From positions 496,001 to 560,000 of the forward strand of contig OW818665.1 of the NCBI GenBank assembly GCA_942493045.1: a stretch of DNA of 64,000 nt, written 5' to 3'. Position numbers and translations under genes: made by a program. Positions 35,167 to 43,369 of the stretch are shown one piece after another. Below the pieces are notes generated by a model. The model was not told where the DNA came from. It saw nothing but the letters and a program-made list of their open reading frames with translations, and searched no databases. Every line of letters begins with the position of its first letter. Positions within the stretch are counted from its first letter, which is position 1. Origin of the DNA: Teretinema sp942493045. Its GTDB lineage: Bacteria; Spirochaetota; Spirochaetia; Treponematales; Treponemataceae.

Positions 35167-36026
35167 AGAAAGAGCGATCCAACTATCCAGTCAAACTTAT
35201 GGCGCGCGTGCTTGAAGTGTCCCGTAGTGGATTTTATATCTGGTTGCTCAGGGGACCATCAGAAAGGAAAGTCCATGATGATCAAATGAAAGTATATGTA
35301 CGTGCTGTCCATGAATTAAGCCGTAAAACTTATGGACCGCGCCGTTTGCAGACGGAACTCGCTGAAAATGGCATGTATCTGGGTCGGGATCATATAGGAC
35401 GGCTGTGTAAGGCCATGGGCCTCAAGTGCATACAGAAGAAAAAATTCAAGGCGACAACGAATTCCAAACACAACCTTCCGGTTGCGCCTAACCTCCTGAA
35501 TCAGGATTTCAGTATCATGGAGCCAGGAACAGTGTATGGCACCGATATAACCTATATTTTGACCGATGAGGGATGGTTATATCTCGCCGGAGTTAAAGAT
35601 TTTGGATCTCGGGAAATCATCGGTCACGCGATGGGCGAACGAATGACAAAGGAGCTTGTACTTGAGGCCCTTGTAAAGGCCCTGAAATACCGGAAACCGC
35701 AGAAAGGATGCATTCATCACTCGGATCGTGGCAGTCAGTATTGCGCTATCACGTACCAGAAAGCAGTGAAAAGCGCAGGCCTGAGAGCATCGATGTCGCG
35801 TCATGGCAACTGTTATGATAATGCGCCAACCGAGAGCTTCTGGGGCACCCTCAAACAGGAGCTTGTTCACCATCGGCGATTTGCCACACGTGCCGAAGCT
35901 AAGGCGGCTATTCAGGAATACATCGAGGTGTTCTACAACCGAGTCCGTCGTCATTCATCAATCGGTAATCTTGCTCCGGCTCGTTATGCGGAGTTATGGT
36001 TCGTAAATCAAAAGAAGTCGGCTTAA
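35163..36026 (+). CDS. IS3-family OrfB transposase (DDE), copy 1
   Basis: 287 residues with the integrase catalytic core: D128 in GTDITYI, D188 in HSDRGSQY and E224 in TESFWGTLKQE, with 35 residues between the last two (DD35E). The N-terminal HTH_21-like part (YPVKLMARVLEVSRSGFYIWL) is typical of IS3-group OrfB. It overlaps orfA by 4 bp. Confidence 0.95.
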   Translation: MKKERSNYPVKLMARVLEVSRSGFYIWLLRGPSERKVHDDQMKVYVRAVHELSRKTYGPRRLQTELAENGMYLGRDHIGRLCKAMGLKCIQKKKFKATTNSKHNLPVAPNLLNQDFSIMEPGTVYGTDITYILTDEGWLYLAGVKDFGSREIIGHAMGERMTKELVLEALVKALKYRKPQKGCIHHSDRGSQYCAITYQKAVKSAGLRASMSRHGNCYDNAPTESFWGTLKQELVHHRRFATRAEAKAAIQEYIEVFYNRVRRHSSIGNLAPARYAELWFVNQKKSA

Positions 36027-36461
36027 ATGTCCGTGTCTATTATTGACAGTACAGGTCAGTTATTAAAAAAGGTGGTTATGTATTTATATCTTTTATTTCA
36101 AAATTTGCTTCATTGATTGATGGTTTTAAGTATGATTTTGTACAAGATGAACAATTTGTTACAATTTTAAATAATGATCTACTAAATGGGAATCATATTA
36201 ATAACACAGGAAAACCTTATTATTTTATGAATACATATTTTCATTCAATCGACAACATTAGTTCTGAAATAATTGAATCAGGTAATAAAATAGAGAAATT
36301 AATAGCTATTGAGGGTTTTTCAGCAATAATTGATAATCCTGAAAAAAAAATGAATGATAAAAAGTACAAAGAATATTTATTAAGTAAAATTAAAGAAACT
36401 GAAGAAGATTCAAATATTATGGGCATGAGTTCACATATTATGGCAATTATTAGGAAGTAGC

Positions 36462-36580
36462 ACCTAACAACTTATTCAACCTGACATTTCCTGTTGTCAT
36501 GGTTTGTGCTAGTCGCTTCGCTCGGCACAAACCACGCCAAGCCCTTCGGGCCGGAAATGCAGGTTAACAAAATGTTCGAT
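36462..36580 (+). other. attC site 48
   Basis: R'' ACCTAAC (matches the start of the interrupted methyltransferase cassette), R' GTTCGAT; exchange after G36574. Unusual arms CTTATTCAACCTGA / CAGGTTAACAAAA; inner stem ATGGTTTGTGC / GCACAAACCA. Leader TGaCGC(TTC)GCGCA follows. Confidence 0.94.
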
Positions 36581-36605
36581 TGACGCTTCGCGCAATGAGG
36601 AAAAA

Positions 36606-37202
36606 ATGAAGAAGGTATTCTTAAGTTTATTACTTGTTTTAGTAATTTTTAATATCTATTCAACACCAGACAGAGCGTTTAGGGTAATTGATACACTTAT
36701 TGGTTTTCGTGAAAATAGTTATGTTATAAAACAATATGTTTTTGATAATTTGAACAACCATTATGAGGAATTAGTACAGGTTTTTCTGATTGAAAAACAA
36801 ATTATGACTGGTGAAATAATAACAATAGAAAAAATTACTGAGTATAAAGAGACTTATGATACAGATTCTGGTAGTAGCATTAGAAGTAATCGATCAGAAG
36901 ATAGATTGGTTGAAATTATTAATAAATATCCTGATTTGTTCTATGATTTACATTATATCTTACCTCAAGGAGTTCCAGATACTCCATCTGAGAAGTATTC
37001 AATTATTGATAATGAAATTATTATAAGAGATAATATTCAGAATATTGATGAAATATTCAAAATAGAAGACTATATCAAAATAAATGTAGAAGCAACAAAA
37101 ATACTGCAAGTATATAAATATAGAAATAGAATAATATTATTGATAGAATTTGGACAAATAGATTCTAATTATTATCAAAAGATAGTAGTACTAACAAAAT
37201 AG
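36606..37202 (+). CDS. secreted hypothetical protein
   Basis: 198 residues with a signal sequence (about 1-19, ending IYSTP). The mature part has two regions rich in Ile, Glu and Lys that look alpha/beta; no family recognised. TGAGGAAA precedes the ATG. Alone in its cassette. Confidence 0.65.
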   Translation: MKKVFLSLLLVLVIFNIYSTPDRAFRVIDTLIGFRENSYVIKQYVFDNLNNHYEELVQVFLIEKQIMTGEIITIEKITEYKETYDTDSGSSIRSNRSEDRLVEIINKYPDLFYDLHYILPQGVPDTPSEKYSIIDNEIIIRDNIQNIDEIFKIEDYIKINVEATKILQVYKYRNRIILLIEFGQIDSNYYQKIVVLTK

Positions 37203-37207
37203 AAAAA

Positions 37208-37320
37208 ATCGAACAACTGCTTCAACCTGACATTGCTACTGTCACGTTTCTTGCACTCGCTACGCTCGCTGGCAAGAAACGCGCCAGCTTAACGCAATGC
37301 AGGTTAAGCAAATGTTAGAC
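37208..37320 (+). other. attC site 49
   Basis: R'' ATCGAAC, R' GTTAGAC; exchange after G37314. Inner stem GTTTCTTGC / GCAAGAAAC. Leader GCaCCC(TTC)GGGGC follows. Confidence 0.95.
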
Positions 37321-37347
37321 GCACCCTTCGGGGCTATAGGAAAAAAA

Positions 37348-38169
37348 ATGAAAAAGTTAATAGTGGCAAGATTTATATTTATAAGTGTATTTATTGTTGA
37401 TACCATATTATTCATACATAATAATGCTAATAAATATTTATCCATGACAACAGAAAATATTTCTCCGGTTTTATTTATTGTTAATTTAATTGTAGAATCT
37501 TTTCCATTTATTGGATTGATTTTTCTATTATCTATTATAGAAAAAAGTGATGATAAAAACGTTATTAATCAAATTAAGATATATTTCTTATTGTATGTAA
37601 TTTTAGATGTATTAAGTGGTCTTTCGCATTTTCTTGTGAATGCAATTCAGGTAAATTATGTATTCTTTCCGTTTTATTCAAATAAATGGATGTTTTATAT
37701 TATTTTTTCATTAAAGTATCTGCAATATCAATTATTTCTTCCTTTTATATTGAATGTTATTATTTGGATAGGTTATATTTTTCAGTTTCTTGCAATAAAT
37801 GAAAAAATATTAATATTTGAAAAACAAAGTAATGGAAAAAATATTCTTATTGAAAATAAAAAAATTTCTATTTCATTTGTAATTGGAATAATTAGTAGTT
37901 TCATATTACTTGCAGCTTTTGTAATTTCGGGGCTAACTTTCTTGAAACCAGGATTATATAAAACTGGTATTCCACTTTATCAAGTAATACTATTAACTCC
38001 GTTAACAGTATTTTTTCCTTTTTCACTGCTTACTATGATCTTATCAATAGGCGGTCTTTTAATTGATAAAAAAGAGAAAATTGGGAAAATTATTAATTTT
38101 GTATTGTTAAGTGTTAGTGTTTTTATGGTATTTGGTTTAATTATATGTATGAGTATTTTTATACCGTGA
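37348..38169 (+). CDS. polytopic membrane protein, hypothetical
   Basis: 273 residues with six or seven hydrophobic helices (near 6-24, 40-62, 80-98, 112-155, 170-192, 208-232 and 245-270). I start at ATG 37348, after TATAGG; the frame also extends back into attC. No transporter or enzyme motif is visible. A soluble loop of about 25 residues lies between the central helices. Confidence 0.68.
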   Translation: MKKLIVARFIFISVFIVDTILFIHNNANKYLSMTTENISPVLFIVNLIVESFPFIGLIFLLSIIEKSDDKNVINQIKIYFLLYVILDVLSGLSHFLVNAIQVNYVFFPFYSNKWMFYIIFSLKYLQYQLFLPFILNVIIWIGYIFQFLAINEKILIFEKQSNGKNILIENKKISISFVIGIISSFILLAAFVISGLTFLKPGLYKTGIPLYQVILLTPLTVFFPFSLLTMILSIGGLLIDKKEKIGKIINFVLLSVSVFMVFGLIICMSIFIP

Positions 38170-38171
38170 AC

Positions 38172-38284
38172 GTCTAACAACTGCTTCAACCTGACTCGGC
38201 TATGTCACGATTCTTGCTAGTCGTCGCTACGCTCCTCGGCAAGAATCGCGCCATTACGCCTCGCAGGTTAAGCAAATGTTAGAA
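38172..38284 (+). other. attC site 50
   Basis: R'' GTCTAAC, R' GTTAGAA; exchange after G38278. Inner stem CGATTCTTGC / GCAAGAATCG. Leader GaCCC(TGC)GGGC follows. Confidence 0.95.
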
Positions 38285-38371
38285 AGACCCTGCGGGCGGC
38301 GGATTTGGAAAAAGATTAAAAAATGATTTTTAACAATTTTGTCTTATGTTAAAAATCGTGAGGAGTAACTT

Positions 38372-38689
38372 ATGAATACATTGCTTTCTTCAATTTATAT
38401 CGGAGTTATTGCTGGTGTGATAGATATTATTCCGATGATTATTCAAAAGCTTGAAAAAAGAGCAACAATTTCAGCATTTTTACAGTATTTATTTGTTTCA
38501 ATAATAATTGTAAATATCAATATACCAGGAGTAGTTTGGTGGGCTCAGGGTGGGATTATTTCATTAGCATTAGCTATTCCCATAATTATTATTGTTTCAG
38601 TTAATGATCGAAAAACTATTCCTATAATATCCTCTATGGCAATTATTCTTGGTACACTTATTGGTATTGCTGGACATTTTATTAAGTAA
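38372..38689 (+). CDS. small membrane protein
   Basis: 105 residues, almost entirely hydrophobic, with three or four transmembrane helices (about 5-24, 34-50, 55-77, 84-103). The IAGVIDIIPMIIQKLEKR loop between the first two helices is the only polar region. Function unknown. TGAGGAG precedes the ATG. A zinc-ribbon-like gene follows 1 bp after its stop in the same cassette. Confidence 0.7.
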   Translation: MNTLLSSIYIGVIAGVIDIIPMIIQKLEKRATISAFLQYLFVSIIIVNINIPGVVWWAQGGIISLALAIPIIIIVSVNDRKTIPIISSMAIILGTLIGIAGHFIK

Positions 38690-38690
38690 T

Positions 38691-39053
38691 ATGCCAAATA
38701 GAAATATCAACAAGAATTTGAATAATTCAAGGTTACTTAAAAGCTATGGTAGTTGGTTATATTGTACTGGATGCAATAAAACTGTTGCATATATTTGTTA
38801 TACTACATACAAGGGATTGAGAATATCGTTTTCATGCAAATGTGGAAATTGTGGTGGTATTGAACTGCTTGAAAATTCATATTCAATGCCAAATAATATA
38901 GAAATCAAAAAATCATTAATCCTAATTGAAAATAGATTCTGTTGCCCTAATGATAATGAACCAATATTTTCAATTGTATCAAAGCAATTGGATGATTTTG
39001 AATATCAAATAACATGTCTTAAATGTAATGAGACTTTTGTATCAAAAAAATAA
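38691..39053 (+). CDS. cysteine-rich (zinc-binding type) protein
   Basis: 120 residues. It has four cysteine clusters: C-x2-C in LYCTGCNK, CKCGNCGG, RFCCPND and C-x2-C in TCLKCNE. These should make two zinc sites, as in zinc-ribbon proteins. I chose ATG 38691 directly after the stop of the membrane protein gene (TAATATG), implying coupled translation. An upstream frame start within that gene is less likely. No enzymatic motif. Confidence 0.65.
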   Translation: MPNRNINKNLNNSRLLKSYGSWLYCTGCNKTVAYICYTTYKGLRISFSCKCGNCGGIELLENSYSMPNNIEIKKSLILIENRFCCPNDNEPIFSIVSKQLDDFEYQITCLKCNETFVSKK

Positions 39054-39057
39054 AAAT

Positions 39058-39178
39058 TTCTAACAACTGCTTCAACTTGACATTTACTTTGTCACGTAGT
39101 TTGCACTCGCTGCGCTCGGTTGCAAACTACGCGCCAAGCCCTTCGGGCACGTAAACGCAAGTTAAGCAAATGTTGGGC
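39058..39178 (+). other. attC site 51
   Basis: R'' TTCTAAC, R' GTTGGGC; exchange after G39172. CAACTTGA / CAAGTT arms; inner stem CGTAGTTTGC / GCAAACTACG. Leader GaCACC(TTC)GGTGC follows. Confidence 0.95.
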
Positions 39179-39242
39179 GGACACCTTCGGTGCCCGAAGA
39201 ATAAAAAATTGTATTAATATTAATATAACAAAAAAAGATTTT

Positions 39243-39296
39243 AATGCATAACTATTTACTTGACAATGCATATAAAATACATTATTTTTATGCATA
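39243..39296 (+). promoter_or_regulatory. vapBC promoter with ATGCAT boxes (copy 2)
   Basis: TTGACA (39260-39265), 17 bp, TATTTT (39283-39288). Three ATGCAT boxes (near 39244-39249, 39266-39271 and 39290-39295) are placed as in copy 1; the first has lost one flanking base of its palindrome (AATGCATA). Confidence 0.72.
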
Positions 39297-39309
39297 GAGG
39301 AGAAATAAA

Positions 39310-39501
39310 ATGCGAACTACTTTAGATTTACCTGAAAATCTCATTGCGGAAGCAATGGCGCTAACCCATATACAAACAAAGACGGATTTAATAAAAATAG
39401 CAATACAAAACCTAATCCAAAAAGAAAAAATTAAGGATTTGAAAAAATTTTATGGAAAAGTAGATCTTGGTATAGATTTAAAAATACTAAGGAATCGATA
39501 A
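39310..39501 (+). CDS. vapB: VapB-type antitoxin (copy 2)
   Basis: 63 residues, the same protein as at 31720 although the DNA differs at several silent positions. Ribbon-helix-helix DNA-binding N-terminus, VapC-binding tail. AGAGGAG precedes the ATG. Silent differences with an unchanged protein indicate purifying selection since the duplication. Confidence 0.92.
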   Translation: MRTTLDLPENLIAEAMALTHIQTKTDLIKIAIQNLIQKEKIKDLKKFYGKVDLGIDLKILRNR

Positions 39502-39505
39502 AAAA

Positions 39506-39883
39506 ATGGTTTTAGTAGATTCTTCAGTATGGATTGAGTATTTCAAAGGTAATGAAAAATCTCTCCCTTTAAATGATTTAATTGATTCAAATAATGTATG
39601 TATTAATGATTTAATTCTTTCTGAGCTTATACCCTCAATCAGTCATAAAAAAGAAACAGATTTAAAAGAATTGCTTTTATCTGTTGCAAAGATACCAATA
39701 CAAATTGATTGGAATAATATAATCTATATTCAAACATTAAATTTAAGAAATGGAATTAATAATGTAGGAATAGCTGATTTAATAATTGCTCAAAACAGTA
39801 TTGAAAATGATATAGAATTGTTTGCAATCGATAAACATTTTCAATTAATGAGTGAATTGCATGGAATACGCATCTATAAATAA
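39506..39883 (+). CDS. vapC: VapC-type PIN toxin (copy 2)
   Basis: 125 residues with all PIN acidic residues of copy 1 (VDSSVW, SELIPS, GIADLI, FAIDKHF). It starts 4 bp after vapB, where copy 1 has 3 bp. Because the antitoxin is identical, the two pairs probably cross-neutralise. Confidence 0.93.
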   Translation: MVLVDSSVWIEYFKGNEKSLPLNDLIDSNNVCINDLILSELIPSISHKKETDLKELLLSVAKIPIQIDWNNIIYIQTLNLRNGINNVGIADLIIAQNSIENDIELFAIDKHFQLMSELHGIRIYK

Positions 39884-39894
39884 TAAGAGAAAGC

Positions 39895-40013
39895 GCCCAA
39901 CAACTAGTTCAACCTGACATTTCCTGTTGTCACAATTTTTGCCAGTCGCTACGCTCAGCACAAATTGCGCCAAGCCCTTCGGTCCGGAAATGCAGGTTAA
40001 CTAAATGTTAGAG
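39895..40013 (+). other. attC site 52
   Basis: R'' GCCCAAC, R' GTTAGAG; exchange after G40007. CTAGTT / AACTAA arms, core CAATTTTTGC / GCACAAATTG with a mismatch; differs in core from attC 44 of the other vapBC cassette. Leader GaCGCC(TTC)GGCGC follows. Confidence 0.94.
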
Positions 40014-40042
40014 GGACGCCTTCGGCGCAAGGATTTTAAGAA

Positions 40043-40732
40043 ATGAAGAAACTTATTGGTTATAAAGAAAATGAAATTTCAGTTAAAGAACAAAGCGATA
40101 ATTATCATGATATTGTTGGGATAATTTATCCCGGTCAATCTTATTATTTAACAGCACCATCGTTGTTTTATTTACAACCAATATTTGATAACTTAAAAAT
40201 TCATTACTTTGGAATTGATACACAATATGGGAGTAATACAAGCTATTTAAATGCTAGTTCTGAAGAAAAAGAAAAATGGGTAGACATGGATTCAGAATAT
40301 ATTGGTAAATTTGTAAATGAAAATACAAACATATTTAAAAAAAGGGTATTTATTGGAAAATCATTAGGTACAGTTCATCTCTATAATCAAATCAAAGGAA
40401 ATTATATAAATAAAAATGATGTTTTAATATTTCAAACACCAGTTGTACCATATGATGAATTACAAGCGTTATTATTGGAAAAAGGAAATCAATCTTTAAT
40501 ACTATATGGAACAAATGACTCACTGATGAAAAAGTATAGTTTTGAAAGGATAAAAAGTCAAAAAAATGTAAATGTAATTGAAATAGAGAACGCAGGTCAT
40601 TCTTTTGAAGAAGATAATAAAATAGAAAATTCTATTAATAATTTAAAAAATGTAATGCTTGATACTGAAATATTCCTGGAGAAACTATTAGTTTTTCAGG
40701 CTGAATTTCCTCTAACAACTGCTTCGACTTGA
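40043..40732 (+). CDS. alpha/beta-fold hydrolase
   Basis: 229 residues. Nucleophile elbow GKSLGT with S107, acid D159 in YGTNDSL and H186 in NAGHSFE form a complete Ser-Asp-His triad. This is a short alpha/beta hydrolase with a small lid, probably an esterase or thioesterase; the substrate is unknown. AAGGAT precedes the ATG. The frame runs into attC 53 and ends PLTTAST with the attC TGA. Confidence 0.85.
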   Translation: MKKLIGYKENEISVKEQSDNYHDIVGIIYPGQSYYLTAPSLFYLQPIFDNLKIHYFGIDTQYGSNTSYLNASSEEKEKWVDMDSEYIGKFVNENTNIFKKRVFIGKSLGTVHLYNQIKGNYINKNDVLIFQTPVVPYDELQALLLEKGNQSLILYGTNDSLMKKYSFERIKSQKNVNVIEIENAGHSFEEDNKIENSINNLKNVMLDTEIFLEKLLVFQAEFPLTTAST

Positions 40733-40831
40733 TAATTTCTTTGTCATGGTTTGTGCTGTCGCTGCGCTCCTGGCGCACAAACCACGCCAAGCCCTTCGGG
40801 CACGAAATTACAAGTCAAGCAAATGTTGGGT
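40710..40831 (+). other. attC site 53
   Basis: R'' CTCTAAC, R' GTTGGGT; exchange after G40825. Arms CGACTTGA / CAAGTCAAGC; inner stem ATGGTTTGTGC / GCACAAACCA. Overlaps the hydrolase gene's 3' end. Confidence 0.95.
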
Positions 40832-41181
40832 CGACGCTTCGCGCGAGAGGAAAAGAAAGAGAACCTTGTAGTTCGAAGAATTTTGTATTTGGCTGTGTCG
40901 AGATTTTTGTAAAAGCAAATGTAAATCACGGTTTCAAATGGTTGATGCGCTAGTTCCTTAAGCCCATAGGGCTGGCCCATGATTATTTAAAAGTAAATTA
41001 TTTACATGCTGATGAATAGATATGCTGGAATAGTGACCCCGCGTGGAACGGGCTTCGAACGAAAGAGGCCCCAACAACGGTTTCAACCTGTCAATTCCTG
41101 TTGTCATGGTTTGTGCTAGTCGCTGCGCTCGGCACAAACCACGCCAAGCCCTTCGGGCCGGAATTGCAGGTTAAACCAATG
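40826..41181 (+). repeat. gene-less cassette family A, copy 9
   Basis: 356 bp, leader CGaCGC(TTC)GCGCG; a single isolated copy. Confidence 0.9.
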
Positions 41182-41187
41182 TTAGGT
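41069..41187 (+). other. attC site 54 (family A type)
   Basis: R'' CCCCAAC, R' GTTAGGT; exchange after G41181. Leader CaCGC(TTC)GCGG follows. Confidence 0.95.
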
Positions 41188-41229
41188 TCACGCTTCGCGG
41201 TGGGATTTAAGAAAACTAGGAAATAATAA

Positions 41230-42003
41230 ATGAAAACTTCTGATTATAGTAAAAAAGAGAAGATATTTTGTGTAGCACAAATTAACCATGAGTTAGTATC
41301 CAATGACCATAAACATATTAATATAATTAATATCGCTGCTGATAATTACGTGGATTACATAGTTTTTCCAGAATTATCTCTTACAGGTTATACTAGATCA
41401 AATATCTCTAATCTGGCTTATACGATTGATGATAAACGTTTTGCTGAATATCAATATATTTCTAAAACTAAAAATATTGTAATAACGTTAGGTATACCGG
41501 TTGAGATAAATAAAAAATATTATATCGCCTCTGTTATATTTCTCGTAAATGGAAAAATAGAATTTTATTTAAAACAATACTTGCATCCTGGTGAGGAATT
41601 AGTTTATTCGAATACCTTTGATTATGATCCAGTTATTAAAATTGGTGAAGAATTAGTATGTAATGCGATTTGTTATGATATTGAAAATAATCAACATATA
41701 GAAAAAGCAATTTTAAAAAAATCTACAATATATTCTGCAAGTATATTTTACTCAAAGAAAGGTATTGATGCTGGTATATTGCATTTGCAAGATATTGCAA
41801 AAAAAAATAAAATAGGTGTATTAGTTTCAAACTATTGTGGCAATTGTTGGGAAATAGAAGCTGGTGGGAAAAGTTCAATTATTGATTCAAATGGTAATAT
41901 TGTTATGCAAGGCAATAGTAATGAAGAATGCTTATTAATAGCTAAAAAAAGTATTGATTTAGGTAAGGTTAAAAAAATTAACCTAACAACTGCTTCAACC
42001 TGA
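41230..42003 (+). CDS. carbon-nitrogen hydrolase (nitrilase superfamily)
   Basis: 257 residues. The Glu-Lys-Cys triad is visible: E48 in FPELSLTGY, K115 in YLKQYLHPGE and C148 in NAICYDIE. The superfamily cleaves nitriles or, more often, amides; this length suits an amidase or a deaminated-glutathione-type amidase. ATG follows an AT-rich leader with TAGGAAA. The frame enters attC 55, which provides the end NLTTAST and the stop. Confidence 0.88.
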   Translation: MKTSDYSKKEKIFCVAQINHELVSNDHKHINIINIAADNYVDYIVFPELSLTGYTRSNISNLAYTIDDKRFAEYQYISKTKNIVITLGIPVEINKKYYIASVIFLVNGKIEFYLKQYLHPGEELVYSNTFDYDPVIKIGEELVCNAICYDIENNQHIEKAILKKSTIYSASIFYSKKGIDAGILHLQDIAKKNKIGVLVSNYCGNCWEIEAGGKSSIIDSNGNIVMQGNSNEECLLIAKKSIDLGKVKKINLTTAST

Positions 42004-42093
42004 CATTGCTACTGTCACGTTTCTTGCACTCGCTTCGCTCGCTGGCAAGAAACGCGCCAGCTTAACGCAATGCAGGTTAAGCAAATGTTAGGC
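41981..42093 (+). other. attC site 55
   Basis: R'' ACCTAAC, R' GTTAGGC; exchange after G42087. Inner stem GTTTCTTGC / GCAAGAAAC. Leader GaCGCC(TTC)GGCGC follows. Confidence 0.95.
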
Positions 42094-42135
42094 GGACGCC
42101 TTCGGCGCAAAAAGAAAAAAAAGAGAGGTTGGTAA

Positions 42136-42864
42136 ATGAGTGATCAAATACCTGAATATGTTGCTAAAATAATTGAAAGCGAAGTTGCCAAACAAGTATA
42201 TCAACAAGGATTATCTGGTACAATTACAGAAGTCGGTAAGCTTGGTACAGATATAATGAAAACGCTTCGCTTGTTTACACTCCCAATCCAAATACTATCA
42301 ACATTTCAAGACAGAGTAGAGAAAATATTTATTAATGCAAGAAATAAAGTTCCGGAAATACGTCAGCAAGTTGCCCCATCTCAAATAGTTGGTCCAATTT
42401 TAGAAAACATTAAATATCTTCCAGAAGAAGATGAGTTAACAAAAATGTATGAAGAATTATTGGCTAGATCTATTGATAAGGACCGAATAAATGAAGCCCA
42501 TCCTTCCTTCGTACATATAATTAGTCAATTAGCAAGAGATGAAGCATATTTGCTTTTTGAATTGAAAGATAAATCATTTGATGTGACAGATACCTTAGAT
42601 TATATTCAAGAAGAAAATATATTTATAAATAGAAAAATAGAAAAAAATACAATTCCGATTGAAAAAATGTATTATAAGGAGAATATAGAATTGTATTATT
42701 CTCACCTTGAATCTTTAAGTTTAGTAAATTGGCCTGTTTACAAACAAGATCCAATTATCATTCAAGGAAAACAAACTGGCCTAAGAAGATTTAGTAAAAT
42801 AGAATTAACTGATTTTGGAAAACTATTTATTAAAGCTTGTATTCCAGAAGAAGGTTTCGCCTAA
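42136..42864 (+). CDS. Abi-alpha family (DUF4393) protein
   Basis: 242 residues. The segment PSQIVGPILENIKYLPEEDELTKMYEELLARSIDKDRINEAHPSFV, here quoted in parts (GPILENIKYLPEE; MYEELLARS; AHPSFVHIISQL), is the DUF4393/Abi-alpha core, and the C-terminus (LTDFGKLFIKACI) also matches. The family occurs in phage-defence islands and is linked to abortive infection; the mechanism is unknown. GAGAGG precedes the ATG. TAA stop in attC 56. Confidence 0.88.
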   Translation: MSDQIPEYVAKIIESEVAKQVYQQGLSGTITEVGKLGTDIMKTLRLFTLPIQILSTFQDRVEKIFINARNKVPEIRQQVAPSQIVGPILENIKYLPEEDELTKMYEELLARSIDKDRINEAHPSFVHIISQLARDEAYLLFELKDKSFDVTDTLDYIQEENIFINRKIEKNTIPIEKMYYKENIELYYSHLESLSLVNWPVYKQDPIIIQGKQTGLRRFSKIELTDFGKLFIKACIPEEGFA

Positions 42865-42980
42865 CAACTGCTTCAACCTGATATTTTCTTTGTCACATTT
42901 TGTGCTGTCGCTACGCTCCTGACGCACAAAATGCGCCAAGCCCTACGGGCGCGAAAATACAGGTTAAGCAAATGTTGGGT
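42859..42980 (+). other. attC site 56
   Basis: R'' GCCTAAC, R' GTTGGGT; exchange after G42974. Inner stem CATTTTGTGC / GCACAAAATG. Confidence 0.95.
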
Positions 42981-43330
42981 CGACGCTTCGCGCGAGAGGA
43001 AAAGAAAGAGAAACTTGTCGTTCGAAGAATTTTGTGTTTGGCTGTGTCGAGATTTTTGTACAAGCAAATGTAAATCACGGTCTCAAATGGTTGATGCGCT
43101 AGTTCCTGAATCCCATAGGGCTGGCCCATGATAATTAAAAAGTAAATTATTTACACGCTGATGAATAGATATGCTGGAATAGTGACCCCGCGTGGAACGG
43201 GCTTCGAACGAAAGAGGCCCCAACAACGGTTTCAACCTGTCAATTCCTGTTGTCATGGTTTGTGCTAGTCGCTGCGCTCAGCACAAACCACGCCAAGCCC
43301 TTCGGGCCGGAATTGCAGGTTAAACCAATG
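42975..43330 (+). repeat. gene-less cassette family A, copy 10
   Basis: 356 bp, leader CGaCGC(TTC)GCGCG. The small AGCCC-ATA-GGGCT hairpin is weakened here (ATCCC). Confidence 0.9.
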
Positions 43331-43336
43331 TTATGT
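43218..43336 (+). other. attC site 57 (family A type)
   Basis: R'' CCCCAAC, R' GTTATGT; exchange after G43330. Leader GaCTGCC(TAAC)GGCAGC follows, with a four-base loop. Confidence 0.95.
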
Positions 43337-43369
43337 GGACTGCCTAACGGCAGCAAAAGGAGACTAAAA

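Larger units (their letters stand above)
34801..36058 (+). mobile_element. IS3-family insertion sequence, copy 1
   Basis: 1,258 bp, bounded by imperfect inverted repeats of about 30 bp (TGAACTATACTGAC left, TGACCTGTACTGTC as right complement) and a 3-bp target duplication GTT (34798-34800 and 36059-36061). Two overlapping frames encode the transposase. A second copy of the same length is at 59448-60705. GC content is clearly higher than in surrounding genes. Confidence 0.95.
34399..36460 (+). pseudogene. class I SAM methyltransferase gene split by an IS3-family element
   Basis: The 5' part (34399-34800) carries motif I NVIDIGGGTGVYSFWLA and DACNLSYDNNTFDFALVFG. The 3' part (36062-36460) continues VIKKGGYVFISF and a helical C-terminus. 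Removing the element and one copy of its GTT target duplication joins AMRV to VIKKGG in frame, so a single methyltransferase of about 265 residues was present. It may have modified a small molecule. ATG is preceded by AGAGGA. Inactive unless the element excises precisely. Confidence 0.92.

Noticed and set aside
35577..35954. Minus-strand frames inside both IS3 copies
   Set aside because: Shadows of the transposase gene in GC-richer DNA.
43250..43369. Upstream extension of the SH3 protein gene (and similar for the genes at 56625 and 57912)
   Set aside because: The extension is translated attC sequence; proper ribosome sites and signal peptides mark the downstream starts.
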